64,000 nucleotides of DNA, from contig JASAND010006604.1 of NCBI GenBank assembly GCA_030248195.1, forward strand, positions 50,416 through 114,415, read 5' to 3'. The translations under genes were made by a program, and so were the position numbers. Of this stretch, positions 10,880 to 21,248 are shown piece by piece. Position 1 is the stretch's first letter. Each line of letters opens with the position of its first letter. The notes under the pieces are model-generated. The model was not told the DNA's origin. It saw only the letters and a list, made by a program, of their open reading frames with translations, and ran no database searches. The stretch comes from Trissonchulus latispiculum. Lineage: Eukaryota; Nematoda; Enoplea; Enoplida; Ironidae.

Positions 10880-11335
10880 AGTACTTAGAGACGTTTACTG
10901 GCCGACAATTTCAGGACCCGCCCGGCCCGTAAAAATTTAGGACGTCCCTGCCCGGCCCGGCCGCGTATTTAGAAAGTGTACGTGCATGTCGCGCAATGAG
11001 AAAGTGTACGTGAGCCACGCGCAAATCTTCAAAGTGTACGCGCATGTCGCGCAAGAGGTAAGTGTACGTGAGCTACGCGCAATATTTCAAAGTGTACGTT
11101 CGTGTCGCGCAATGGTCTTCTAAATACAGAGCGAGCATATCCTGTATCCAGTTAAAATTTTCCCATAACGTTAAGCATGTCGTTGCTTATTTTGTCGATG
11201 ACCTTTTCACTTGTTCAGTCTTGTGTCGTTTTCAGCGACATGCGACATTGCGACATGGCTCATTGCGCGACATGCACGTACACTTTCTAAATAAAGTTAT
11301 AAACTTTCTAATAAAGCCCGGCTCCGCCCATAAAT
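10880..11335. mobile_element. Foldback element with a ~30-bp tandem array
   Basis: Left part: five consecutive ~28-30-bp units of the form AAGTGTACGTG followed by A/C-type variants and CGCGCAA, about 10968-11113, alternating between ATGTCGCGCAA and ACGCGCAA forms, i.e. a ~60-bp double unit. The right end (11260-11297) is the inverted copy of the first unit (GCGCGACATGCACGTACACTT). Outside these, GCCCGGCCC-like and GCCCGGCTCCGCCC sequences near 10920 and 11317 form an outer inverted pair. This looks like a non-autonomous DNA element; no target duplication was found, so its ends are approximate. Confidence 0.55.
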
Positions 11336-11699
11336 CAAAAAGTTCAATTTTCCTACCAGATCGATAAAACTAGTGCAAACACTGGATTTTCATCTGTATT
11401 GTATATTAGAGGATTTTCTTCAAACACTTTGGCTATAATTTGTAACAAACTTTCTCGCACAAGAAACGAAGTATTTACATTCATTCGAGTACCAAATTTG
11501 AAGTTAGGCCAACTCAAATTTTTCATTTTTGGCCAGTCTTTGTTTAAACTTCCTTCCCTTTCTTACCTGTGTGCATTTGTTGCACATAAAGCTTCTGCTT
11601 AAATGCATCAGCCATCAATCAAAATTTGACTTTTGCTTTAATGAGTCCATTTTCAAAGTAGAGCGGAATAAATTTTATTAGCAATAATGTTCCAACATA
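11336..11699. other. No feature seen
   Basis: AT-rich DNA before the LINE. The 5' end of the LINE cannot be placed exactly and may extend into this stretch. Confidence 0.35.
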
Positions 11700-11763
11700 C
11701 TGACATCTGACAGGCTGAATATCGACCGAAAATTTTTGAACATCCATTTCTCAAAAGTTCTTT

Positions 11764-12714
11764 TTGTGCCACTATATGAAGGACATTTTGTCTCCTCATA
11801 GTAGTTTGTCTTTGCTGGTTGATGGTGACCGCCAGGTGTCTGAAAATTTAGATATGTCGAATGTGTTTGCTAAGCAGTTTTCTTCTGTCGATGTTACTGA
11901 TGATAATACTCTGCCAACTGTTCCGGAATATGATGTCGATGAGGATATAGCCCAATCACTTTCTAGCTTCCGAATCACCCGAAAATATATAGAAAGTGCC
12001 ATCGCGAAACTGAAGCCAAGTTCTAGCCCTGGGGCTGATGCCCTTCCAGCTGTTTTCTTTAAAAGGTTTAGCCTCCTTCTGTCTGTTCCTCTCCAATTAA
12101 TTTTTCATGAATCCTTTGTAACGGGAACGGTGCCCTTTGACTGGAAGCAAGACATAGTTGTTCCCATGTATAAGGGCAAAGGTTGTAAGGCGGGGGCGGT
12201 TAACTATAGGCCAGTTAGTCTGACGTGTATTTGCTGTAAACTTATGGAAAGAATACTGAAGGATGAACTCTTTGATTTCTTTAATAAATCCGGCTTAATA
12301 TCTTGTCACCAGCATGGTTTTGTCTCTGGTAGGTCAACTCAAACACAACTTTTGCATTGTGTAAGGGATTGGGTCACATTTATTGACAAAAACACTCCGG
12401 TAGATGTAGTTTATATCGATATTAGTAAAGCCTTTGATACGGTTAGTCACTTGAAGCTGCTTTACAAGTTGAAACGCTATAAAGTTCCTGATATATTTTG
12501 TAAATGGATTGAAGATTTTCTAAGCGATCGCTATCAGGTGGTAAGGGTGAACGGGGTGTATTCATACCGGTGTCAGGTTCTGAGTGGGGTGCCTCAAGGA
12601 AGTGTGTTAGGTCCACTTTTATTCTTGGTGTATATTAATGATGTAATTAGTAGAGTTGAACATAGCTATGTAAAAATATATGCGGATGACATTAAATATA
12701 TTACACATGTGTAG
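11764..12714 (+). pseudogene. LINE reverse transcriptase, truncated
   Basis: 316 codons of RT palm and fingers. Motifs in order are a PGADALPAVFFK-like block, NYRPVSLT, HGFVSGRST, the metal-binding block DISKAFDTVSH, SGVPQGSVLGPLLF, and the catalytic YADD about ten residues before the stop. The frame ends just after YADD, where the DNA has indels (a duplicated GTAGTGTAGTGT run follows), so the thumb and C-terminal domain are out of frame. It is not functional as it stands. Confidence 0.9.
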
Positions 12715-13047
12715 TGATGCTGACTCTGACTGTGTAGTGTAGTGTACTCTTAAATGATATCAATAACGTTTTTGGGTGGGCGAACGAGAACCAATTGAAA
12801 ATTGCTTTGGAAAAGTGTGTTTTAATGCATTTCGGTGGGAACAACAATAAATTTGATTATACAGTGAGCAATGTTCAGATACCAGCTGTAAACTTAATTA
12901 ACTTAATGTAAAAATCCATGAAGGATCTAGGAGTAATCGTGATGATAAATTAAAATTTTCTCAACACTGTTCGTCAATAAGTGTTAAAGCTTTGACTCGT
13001 ATGAACATTATTTTTAAGTCATTTCGATCACGAGACCGGGATTTTCT

Positions 13048-13500
13048 GTGTGCAATGTACACTACTCATATACGACCTATTGGGGAGTACGACTCGCCGG
13101 TGTGGTCTCCGTATTTAAAAAGGACATTGAGAGAGTAGAAAATGTACAAAGGCGGTTTTCAAAGCGGATTCCAGGTTTGCGCAACAAAACATATTCTGAG
13201 CGTTTGGCAATTTTGGGATTAGTAAGTTTGGAATTGCGCAGAATCAAAGCAGATCTCAATCAGTGCTTTCGCATAGTAAAGAATCTCGACAACGTTGATT
13301 TTTCCGACTATTTTGCCTACCGTCAGGATGCGGGACTAAGGGGTCATAATTTAATGTTAGATTCTGTACATTGCCGAAGAAAGGAGAAATTAAACTTTTT
13401 CAGTAGCAGAGTAGTTAAATTGTGGAATAGCCTTCCCTTTGAAGTTGTCAATGTTGATTCACTTGGTATTTTAAAATCTAAACTGCACTGCGGGATATAG
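13048..13500 (+). pseudogene. LINE ORF2 C-terminal domain, separated by frameshift
   Basis: 150 codons that match the usual C-terminal end of CR1/Jockey-type ORF2: VENVQRRFSKRIPGLRN, LGLVSLELRRIKADL, and FFSSRVVKLWNSLPFEVV before the stop. The 330 bp between the RT fragment and this piece are the degraded thumb region (shifted frames, stops). The start shown is only where the frame opens, not a start codon in the intact gene. Confidence 0.85.
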
Positions 13501-13758
13501 ATTTGTCGATTCATACAAAGCTCTTCTAACATTTTCTGTGGCTATTTTACTGCACATGTTTATATAGTTTCACGATTTTGCACGTAGTTTGTACATGTAT
13601 ATACGTACGTATTATTTGGTTTGTTTTTAATGTTGTATATATGCATGGATGCATGTAAGAAGCTGTACATGCAGTTCTTTGTACTCCTTTTCAGTAAATG
13701 TTCTACTGCGTGACTATAATCTTTACTGAATAAACCAATTGTTTGTTTGTTTGTTTGA

Positions 13759-14520
13759 CATGTTTTCGGATTTGGCTCAGCAGGTCTTTCCGGTCGATCA
13801 AGTCGGCAAATTTCAAATTAACACGAAATTTCGCAACTTTACATTGGGCTTTCTTGCTACTTGATACTTTTTAGCCCAAACCAAGAAATACGTCTCTCCG
13901 GAGAAGTGCGAATTTCGATTCTGGAAAAATCTCCGGAATCAGTCGAGCAGTTTTTGAGAAAACGATGTTCGAAACAAAATAATCGCAGTTTTGCTAAAAT
14001 TGTTTTCCGCATGTATTAAATGCTAAAATACGCATAGGCTATGTAAATTTACTTATTACGTGTAAGGGGGGAAACTTTAGCAGGATGACGTCAGTATGTA
14101 ATACTTTCCCCATTAGGCATTTAACATTTTAACATTCCCACTACATTTCGGCAGTTTTTAAGATCTTCAAGGACTTTTCACAAAGGATATAAACATTCAA
14201 AGCATAATTTCTGTCTTGGACTGAATAAAATAAAATAGATAAAATCGGACTAGGATTTTGCAGGTAAATATAATCCGATATATTAGTGCTGAAAATATTC
14301 AAACAACAAATAGGTTAGAGAATAAGACGTTAATATGAAACTAGAAGCTGAACGGCTCCTTCACTAGCCAGGGGTGATGCATAGCTCATGCCATTTCTGA
14401 TGCACTTTAAATGTTTAAATCAAATTGGCTATCAGTATTATGGTAGCATTTAAAATGTTTGATTCATGAAGTCAAGAAGCATTAAGTCAAGAATAGAAAA
14501 CAGCTATGAAATGTAATAGT
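13759..14520. other. No feature seen
   Basis: AT-rich DNA with no convincing ORF or repeat. Confidence 0.4.
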
Positions 14521-15345
14521 ACGGTTGGCGGGGCGGGGCGGGGCGGAAGAAATTGTGATTACATAGTTCGCTGTACGCTTGCGCAATCAGCTGCGCCTGC
14601 GGGCAGTGTGATAATCAACCATTGCCACTGCTAGCTGAGTTAAGTCGTGATTACATAGTTTGCTGCACGCCTGCGGAGCCATGACAGCTAATTAGGGGTG
14701 ATTCCTAATAAAATTTGATTTGAGTTGTAATTGCTGCTGGCAATCAGACTGGCTGAAATTAGTTAGTTTCTCTCTGGGGATGAAGAAATGATGTTGTACC
14801 TAAGCGACAGTAGTGTCAGTAACTAAATGAAACTATGCATAGTGAATGCGTTGTCATTACACTAGAGTAAGACGGCGTACGAGAAAGGTTTTAATTGTTA
14901 GAGCCAAAGTATTTAGAATTATGAGGACGAGGGCAAATTTAGCCATTCTTCAAATATTTTCCTAAGAATCTTTGAAAATAATTCAAGTTGCTAATTTTGG
15001 AGGTATAAGTTTTTTGCAATTTGCAAGATTGATATATACCTTAAATAGAGGCAAATTAGGCTTAACTTTGCTGCAGAAGCTCGTAGTAACAGCTGTTTTT
15101 AACCTAGCTGTCTGAGCAATGCAGACACTTTGCTAAAGTAATACACATCAGGAAGAGGAGAACTTTACTACGCAATTGCCGGATAAAATAATCGCGTCAT
15201 GTTGTTACGTAATGTCTATAAAAATAAATAAACAACTGAATAATATTGACGGCTGCGCGGCGGCGGGGGAATGATGATTGTATGATTACGCAATCGCAGC
15301 ACGCTTGCACAATGCTGATTACGCCTGCGGGCAGTGTGATATTTG
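14521..15345. repeat. Diverged GC-rich repeat copies
   Basis: A segment with GATTACATAGTTCGCTGTACG, GCTTGCGCAAT and GCGCCTGCGGGCAGTGTGAT occurs at about 14556-14612. A partial copy lies at 14646-14685 and a diverged copy at 15275-15345. A GGGGC pentamer run (14527-14546) and a CGGCGG run (15255-15269) stand before the first and last copies. The copies share orientation. They could be relics of one interspersed element; no ends can be defined. Confidence 0.45.
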
Positions 15346-16593
15346 AGTAATTAGTGAGGTTATTTCAGATATATTTAGCCGAAATTACACGAATTATGAC
15401 GTCATTTTGAATTAGTCTAGAGCTAGCTAATAGTTGGCTTTGACGTAGGAAAGCATCACGTGATATAAGCAAACCTTTTTATAACAAATAACAGCTGTTT
15501 GTGGTGTCTGAAAAGCTAAATTAATTAGCTATCACTGCTGGCGAGACGATTATTGATTTTTATAAAAAATATCCGTCTAACAAGACGACGCTATATGATT
15601 AACACGGCATGTGTTAAAGATACGGGGGGGGGGGGTAGGGGGACATCTATACTACGGCCGCCTCGCGATCGCAGGTCTGGATCCCGATATACGCAAGAAG
15701 ACATCAAACGTGCAGCTAGCAGAGAACGCCGACGTGAGGCCGACAGACGGTCGGCTACTACTCCAACGAAAGATCGCCGTCGTTCGTCGAGAGATGTAAC
15801 GCAAGAGGCTGACTAATGGTCAACCTTTTAGTTATTCTCATTATTACGAAATCAATCTACTTAGCTACCAACTGGCTTGCTAGTCAGCAAGCATTCCTCC
15901 ACGTGTCATGTAGCTCCACCTATTGGCTAGGTTTGGATTGGGTGGAGCCCCCCCATTGGAGCAACATGATTGGGACACCCCAGTTAGAGGACGCTTCTCT
16001 TGGGAGGGGGTGATCCGTCAAACTTCTCCCCCTTTCAGTGTTGGGTTTTCCCTTGTACAGTGTAGTCGCTACCTCTCTCTATTCTCTCCATGTTTCCCCT
16101 GTACAGTTTCTTCCCTGTAATTCTTCAGTGGGCTTAGGTATATTGGAACGTTAGCGGGGCTTCGCCCATAAACTGGTGAGTGTGTGACTATTATATATTT
16201 TACTGTATAACTGTTTGTCAGTTGGGCTTTGCCCCCTAAATTTATCTATTAGTTATTTCTATATTTGCTCTCTCTATTGTTGTTGTTGTTACTTATTAAA
16301 TGTCTCCACTAGTTGTGTGCACTTTTGGGTAGGTCATTACTGAGCTCCTAGGTTAGTTTATTGTTACTTCTGAGGTGAGCGGGTGTCACCCCCTCACTAG
16401 GTCTATTTATTTGGCGAGGCTTCCCCGGCCGGCTCCGGCGCGGTTGGTGTGTTATTCACTTGTGCCACGGTCTCCTCGCTTGAGTTGCTCTCGCAGGGTA
16501 ACGGTACTATTGTGTTAGGCTAGTTTCTCTCTGGTACCGCTACAGAAATAAACAGAATTCAAATCTAACTTTATAAAATTAAATGTCACCATT
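15346..16593. other. GC-skewed stretch, no gene called
   Basis: Open frames at 15553-15816 and 15611-15799 read basic, low-complexity peptides over a run of ten or more G and are not convincing. From 15900 to 16550 the DNA has pyrimidine-rich runs and hairpin-like GGGGCTTCGCCC and GGGCTTTGCCCCC motifs; this could be an old LTR or LINE leader, but no paired repeat or target duplication supports that. Confidence 0.4.
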
Positions 16594-16888
16594 TTGCAAA
16601 GTTTTACTAAAATCGCAAATCGCAAACATTGTGATTCTGCAAAATTTTTAGCAATATTTTTGCTTAACCTTGCAGAACCGAAAATGAGTCAGTTGATACC
16701 ATTGCAGTGCAATCTTAAATCAAAACAAACACACTGTTTGTTAATCTTTGCCACTCGCATACTCGACTACGGAACATTTTCTGTGGAATCGGCCTCAAAT
16801 TCGTCCTTTGTACGCCATGAAATCCAGAGTTAATTTTGAAAAAAAACCCGGAATTTAGTAGATATGATCCGCAAGTTTAGTTACGAAA

Positions 16889-17419
16889 ATGATCTATAAG
16901 GAACTTTTAATATTCTTCTTCTTCCTGTGTTGTGCCATAACTCGCCAGTGTGATGACAGTTTTGGACTCAAGTGGGTCACCTGTAAGAAGCAAGGATGCA
17001 CTCACTGTAAGAAGAACTTTTTCCAGTGCTATGAGTGTGCGGATCCACCCCCAACACCAAACACAACTACAACGGTCCCAACTACAGAACCAAAACAAAC
17101 TTTGACAACGGAAATCGTTGATGATGAAGCTAAGCAGAAAGCTCTTAATAAAACGGTAGCAATCAGTGTGGTAGGCGCAGTAGGTGGTGTGATTTTTCTG
17201 ACTATCACAACTTTTCTGATACTCTACTTTTGTGGCGTCGGAAGAAGCAAAAGGACCACTTTTGACTGGAGAGAAAGAGAGGCCTACATGAATACGGTTA
17301 CAGGTGGTCCTGGACCTCCACCACCCACAACAACACCTATTACTCCTGTCATAACACCTGGTGACCTTGGGGATCAACCTTATCCGTCTGGTTTCCCACC
17401 CTCCATGCCTCAGTCTTGA
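16889..17419 (+). CDS. Cys-rich single-pass membrane protein, 176 aa
   Basis: Intronless gene for a predicted type I membrane protein. Residues 1-20 form a strongly hydrophobic signal peptide (FFFFLCCAI). A short ectodomain has six Cys (21, 32, 37, 40, 47, 50), including C37-x2-C40-x6-C47-x2-C50. Residues 52-74 are a Pro/Thr-rich stalk likely to be O-glycosylated. A transmembrane helix spans about 90-115. The cytoplasmic tail is Pro-rich (PGPPPPTTTP), as in proteins that bind SH3 or WW domains. A poly(A) signal AATAAA lies 185 bp past the stop. The Cys module and overall plan match the convergent gene at 19377-20210, so they are probably related. I do not recognise the family; a receptor or adhesion role is only inference. 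Confidence 0.75.
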   Translation: MIYKELLIFFFFLCCAITRQCDDSFGLKWVTCKKQGCTHCKKNFFQCYECADPPPTPNTTTTVPTTEPKQTLTTEIVDDEAKQKALNKTVAISVVGAVGGVIFLTITTFLILYFCGVGRSKRTTFDWREREAYMNTVTGGPGPPPPTTTPITPVITPGDLGDQPYPSGFPPSMPQS

Positions 17420-17603
17420 CATGGCAGCTATCAAGATAACACTCAAAGTTTCTCTGCTGCGACTGAATCGCTACCACAGGACAAAGGAAACTGAAGCAGG
17501 CAAACGGCGTTCGATATACGCTTTCTAGTTTCTAATTAATATATGATGCTGTGAATTGTAAACTACGAAAGAGCTTTTCTGAACTAAATGAAAATTGAGC
17601 AAA

Positions 17604-17609
17604 AATAAA
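17604..17609 (+). promoter_or_regulatory. Poly(A) signal
   Basis: AATAAA 185 bp downstream of the stop of the 176-aa gene, on the same strand and at a plausible distance for its 3' end. Confidence 0.5.
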
Positions 17610-17815
17610 AGGAACACTGAGGAACAGTACGCTAGTCAATTTGAAAAACAGGCTGACCTCCCAGTCAGATTTGGATTAGTCAAAGCTCCTATACAAAGAA
17701 TTGTTTAACTACGCTAGCTACCCACTCGCCACTGTCCTGAGATTTGGGCTACAGCAAAAACATTGGAAACCTTTGAAATAAAAATAGAGTAATTCCTTGT
17801 CACTACAAAGAACTG

Positions 17816-18097
17816 TAAGGGAAGCAGGCATAGGAAAGATTGATAAGCCTGCAATGGTAGTTCAGCTGATGGTCCCGTGGTGTAGTGGTTAGCATGTCTG
17901 ACTCCGGAGCTGAAGGAACGTGGTTCGATCCTCGGCGGGACCAATTCTTTACTTCAATGGTGAGTGAAAAGCTGAACCTCCCTCTTCCCTTCTCTCTTCT
18001 AGGTCCTGGATTCGTTGGTACGAGGGCGCCTGACGCCTCCCGTTCGGGTTTGTCCTTGGTTTCTTCTAGGTCCACCAGCCCTGGTAGAAGCGCTACA
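17816..18097 (+). mobile_element. tRNA-derived SINE, copy 2
   Basis: 282 bp, colinear with copy 1 at 7038-7320, including the same leader, tRNA-like head (17871-17943) and body ending AGAAGCGCTACA. It lies in the 3' intergenic region between the two Cys-rich genes. The bases just outside (GAAC before, GAAC after) may be a short target duplication, but this is weak. Confidence 0.8.
17871..17943 (+). ncRNA. tRNA-like SINE head with a perfect acceptor stem
   Basis: 73 nt. GGTCCCG at the start pairs perfectly with CGGGACC at the end, and a final A follows. The D arm is tRNA-like (TAGTGGTTAGCAT). The anticodon loop CTCCGGA would give CCG, but the anticodon stem has two mismatches and the T stem (CGTGG against CTCGG) does not pair. 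The same head in copy 1 shows it belongs to the SINE. An origin from a Gln-, Trp- or Arg-type tRNA is possible; I cannot decide. Confidence 0.6.
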
Positions 18098-19376
18098 GAA
18101 CCTCGTCTAGTGGTGAACAGAACACAGCAGTTTTAAAAATAAAATTATGTAAACTTGTGCTGGCTGTTGTATTTGAGACAGGTCAGGGTTTCACCGGCCG
18201 TCGGCTACTGGCCTGGAGTAGTTTGTAGTATAGTTGTTATGACTGCTACAATACTGATTTACAGATGTTAAAAAAGAAAACTGTAGGTGTAGGTGTACGT
18301 GCACAGGACAGACTAAATCCAGGCATCCTTGCAGTTTTTGCGTAAATATGCAGCTCCAGCTTCCAGCCAGACCATAACCCTCGTTGCAGCGTATTCAAAA
18401 TTGTCCTGGCACTGTAGGTGCTGGATCAGGAAGAAGGCGATGAAGAAGAGGAAGAAGAAGAAGAGGAGGAAGAATATTTTGAAAGTTGTCGTGTAATACA
18501 ACTTCAATTTGAAGCGTAAAACACGCTTTATTTAGTGTAAGAGCTACAAAGAGAGTCTTATCTGGGTAAGAGTGCTGACACCGCATATTGGCTTCCTCTT
18601 GTAATTAAAGCTTGCCTTAAACAACTACACACAAAACCGGTTCCACGGTTGAGTTAGCAATACAATGTTTGTAAATAAAATAATTGATCAAAGTAACTCA
18701 TATTCGTATTGATTATAATGACTCCTTGCTTGCTTGTCTAGCCAACAATTCGTGAGGCAATTCGTCAAGTTTAATCGAAACCGTTAACGTATGAAGGATG
18801 GCTCAACGAAGGTATTAGTTCAATGAAGGTTAAGACGGTTAGATTAAGCAGACCGTCCTAATCCACTGAACTAAGAAGCAAATTGCAATCTGTTAATTCG
18901 CCATTATGTTTAAAAATATCGAATAAAATTTTTATCATTACGCAGTTACATGTCTAACCCTCACAAGAGAGGGTTAAAAATAGATGAAAAGCAATTCAAA
19001 GCAACTTTTTAAGATCTTTATGCACATTAATGCAGATTAGCCTTGCTGACTCATAGTCCATTCGAACAGTCTTAACAGTTAAAGAGTTTTCGATCAGAAG
19101 CTTTGCCCTGTCCCCAAAAAATTGCACAAAAATCTGCCCAAAACTTCATTACTAATTTTGACATCTGAAAGAAACCCGTCCGCTTAATGCTATTTTTCGT
19201 TTGCGTTTGAGTCCAAGTAGCTTAAACATCTGAGACAACATAAAAAGAAAGTTGTTTTGCTCAAAACCCTTCCTAAATTCCGTAATACTAGAAAAATTTC
19301 AAAACATAATTGTTGCCTCGTTTACTCCTGGCAGAAACCATAACTCCTAGGTTTCAATAAACGCTAATTTCCTTTT
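18098..19376. other. Intergenic; GAA-rich microsatellite
   Basis: No gene is supported. A purine run of GAAGAG/GAAGAA units lies at about 18430-18475. The stretch holds the 3' flanks of the two convergent Cys-rich genes. Confidence 0.45.
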
Positions 19377-20210
19377 CTATTTTTTCTTTTCCTTTTTCTT
19401 CTCCGTGCTGGACGACGATGTTTCACTTCCACCATCTGACTGTGACGCTGCTTTGAAGCCATATGGCGGTGAAGCCGGCGGGGGACCCTGCGAATAGTAG
19501 GGATCCGGATATTGCGGAGGGGGTCCTGGGGGTCCTGGGGGACCCATCGGCCCGGAACCTGGGGGTGGACCCATCGGAGGGTAACTTTGAATCTCTCTTT
19601 CCTGTTCCTTTAACTTTTTCTTTTCCGCTTTCTTGCCTTGTTTGTGAATCCAGCAGCAGATAAAGATGCAGCCACAGCCCACAAACAGCACACTTCCCAC
19701 CACAATAATGACAATTTTAGCGGTTTTTGACAGGGAAAACTTGTCATTGCACCGATAGCAGCCGTATTTTGCCAGAATGCAATCTTTGCAATCCTTTTTG
19801 CATTCCTGTCTTTTCATTTCTCCCTTAATGCATTTGCAGTAGTAGCAGTTTGCTCTGCGACCATAGTAGCATCTGTTTAGACCACAACCACTGCTTAAGC
19901 AGATGTCAAGAGTTTCGAAACCTCCAAATCTCTTACAGGCAGCCCTCTGAAGAAAGGTATGGTCGCAACCGAAACACTGAGAAGCTGGATCTTGCTGGCA
20001 TCTCTTGCAATAAACCAAACATTCCCTCTGAGTTGGATAGGTATTGCTAGGGCAGGGTCCTGCTCTTTTTTTCACCTTATGAAGGCATTGGTAACAGTTT
20101 TTGTCGACTTGATGGCAGGATTTACAGGACCTGAGCTGACAGTTTTCCTTGCTGAGGCAACCGTTTCCATGATGCAGGCAAAAACAAATTAGAATTAGAA
20201 ATGTCTTCAT
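19377..20210 (-). CDS. Cys-rich single-pass membrane protein, 277 aa
   Basis: Intronless minus-strand gene for a predicted type I membrane protein. Signal peptide at residues 1-17. The ectodomain (18-160) has 24 Cys arranged in repeated modules: C29-x2-C32-x6-C39-x2-C42, C68-x2-C71-x7-C79-x2-C82 and C141-x2-C144-x6-C151-x2-C154, with a denser CYYCKC cluster at 122-127. Transmembrane helix at 165-187. The tail has a Lys/Glu-rich juxtamembrane coil (190-207), a Pro-rich run (GPPGPPGPPPQYP) and a Ser-rich, Lys-rich end. A TATATA box about 50-60 bp upstream of the ATG supports the start. It shares module and plan with the gene at 16889-17419. The even Cys count suggests all are disulphide-bonded. 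The family is not recognised. Confidence 0.8.
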   Translation of the reverse strand: MKTFLILICFCLHHGNGCLSKENCQLRSCKSCHQVDKNCYQCLHKVKKRAGPCPSNTYPTQRECLVYCKRCQQDPASQCFGCDHTFLQRAACKRFGGFETLDICLSSGCGLNRCYYGRRANCYYCKCIKGEMKRQECKKDCKDCILAKYGCYRCNDKFSLSKTAKIVIIVVGSVLFVGCGCIFICCWIHKQGKKAEKKKLKEQEREIQSYPPMGPPPGSGPMGPPGPPGPPPQYPDPYYSQGPPPASPPYGFKAASQSDGGSETSSSSTEKKKEKKK

Positions 20211-20257
20211 TAGTTAGTTGCGTACGTCTAGTCTTACGGGAGCATCGGATCGTGTCA

Positions 20258-20270
20258 CATATATAATTTA
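20258..20270 (-). promoter_or_regulatory. TATA-like box of the 277-aa gene
   Basis: AATTATATATG on the minus strand, about 50-60 bp upstream of the ATG at 20210. Position and sequence fit a TATA box for a short 5' UTR. Confidence 0.4.
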
Positions 20271-20371
20271 AAAAATCGGCAAGACAGTGGGAATAAAAAT
20301 CGCGTTGGTAAGAGCGATGGTAAGGTAAGAGCCTACCCTGACCAGGAACTACTGCCTTTGCAGTACTGTCG

Positions 20372-20992
20372 AGCGTTTATAATAGCAAGAGTAAGACACT
20401 CAGCTCTTCCTAATAGAATAAGCTTGCAAGATTCTCGAAACATTAAGGCCCAAATCTCGGGGGGGGGCTTCTCAGAGTGTAAACATACAACGCGGACATT
20501 TTTTAAAAACGGGCGTTTTCGATAAAACAAATACTATAACGTGAGCTAGGAAAATGGTACAGCAATAATTTTTATATCAGTATGTTGCGTAGAATGGAAT
20601 CATTTTAACGATATAAAAATTATATAGTTCGGTTTAGGTAATCTCTTACAAAACCGGCAATAAAGCAGCCTTGCCACGGAATTTCATCATTTCTTAGAAA
20701 TGCCTTTTTTGTTGCTGAATTTATGAGGGATTGCCTAAACCGAACCATATAATATTTATATCGTTAAAAAGATCTCATTTTATGCAACATAATGATATAA
20801 AAATTTCTGTACGAAGTTTCTAGCTCAAGTAATAGTATTTAATTTGTCGAAAACACTCGTTTTTAAAAAATGTCAGCGTTGCATGTCTACACGCTGTGAA
20901 GCCCCCCTCGAGATTTCGGCCTTAATGTTTCGAGCATCTTGCAAGCTTATTCTATTAGGAGGAACTGAGTGTCTTACTCTGGGCATTATAAA
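20372..20992. mobile_element. Near-palindromic foldback MITE (~620 bp)
   Basis: Two ~280-300-bp arms are inverted copies around a ~60-bp centre at about 20650-20715. Paired landmarks are GTAAGACACTCAG with CTGAGTGTCTTAC at the outer ends, AATAGAATAAGCTTGCAAG with CTTGCAAGCTTATTCTATT, and AACGATATAAAAATTATATA with its near-complement close to the centre. The arms differ by scattered substitutions and small gaps, so it is not a recent duplication. It has no protein-coding capacity: the similar frames read from the two arms are the same arm sequence. No target duplication was found. Confidence 0.75.
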
Positions 20993-21035
20993 ATCTTGGC
21001 ACTATGAAGCGGGAAAATTTAGCATACCGTGAAGG

Positions 21036-21248
21036 GTGTCAATGGAAATTCAGTTTTATTTAATTCTATGGCTTTATTCAGCAAGCTGCAATGTATTTGC
21101 ATTGCGTAACAATTCGTTTACGATACCAATGTGTAACTTCAGCCTAACAAATTTTGTCGAAGATGATGCTTCAATTTGTAATAAACTGTTGCAACCATAT
21201 GTTCGGACAATTTTTCATTTCAACGAAACACATGCATATGTAATGTAA
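21036..21248 (+). CDS. Possible small secreted peptide or first exon
   Basis: About 68 codons from the ATG near 21042. The first ~24 residues (IQFYLILWLYSASCNVFA) look like a signal peptide, and the rest has two further Cys and three N-glycosylation-type sites (NNS, NFS, NET). No homologue or splice donor is obvious. It could equally be a chance frame in AT-rich DNA. Confidence 0.25.
   Translation: MSMEIQFYLILWLYSASCNVFALRNNSFTIPMCNFSLTNFVEDDASICNKLLQPYVRTIFHFNETHAYVM

Larger units (their letters stand above)
11700..13758 (+). mobile_element. 5'-truncated CR1/L2-like LINE
   Basis: A non-LTR retrotransposon on the plus strand. It contains an RT fragment (11764-12714), a C-terminal domain fragment (13048-13500) and a 3' end with AATAAA followed by (GTTT)n at 13739-13758. 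No endonuclease domain precedes the RT, so the copy is 5'-truncated, as is usual when reverse transcription from the 3' end stops early. RT motif wording and the C-terminal region fit the CR1/L2/Rex/Jockey group; the exact clade needs a tree. Confidence 0.85.

Noticed and set aside
15553..15816. Arg-rich 87-codon ORF
   Set aside because: It runs through a long G run; no domain and no support from neighbours.
15906..16544. Solo LTR (TGTCATG ... GCTACA)
   Set aside because: No target duplication, no second copy and no promoter layout that would support it.
17871..17943. Functional tRNA gene
   Set aside because: The acceptor stem is perfect, but anticodon and T stems are mismatched and the same head occurs in the other SINE copy.
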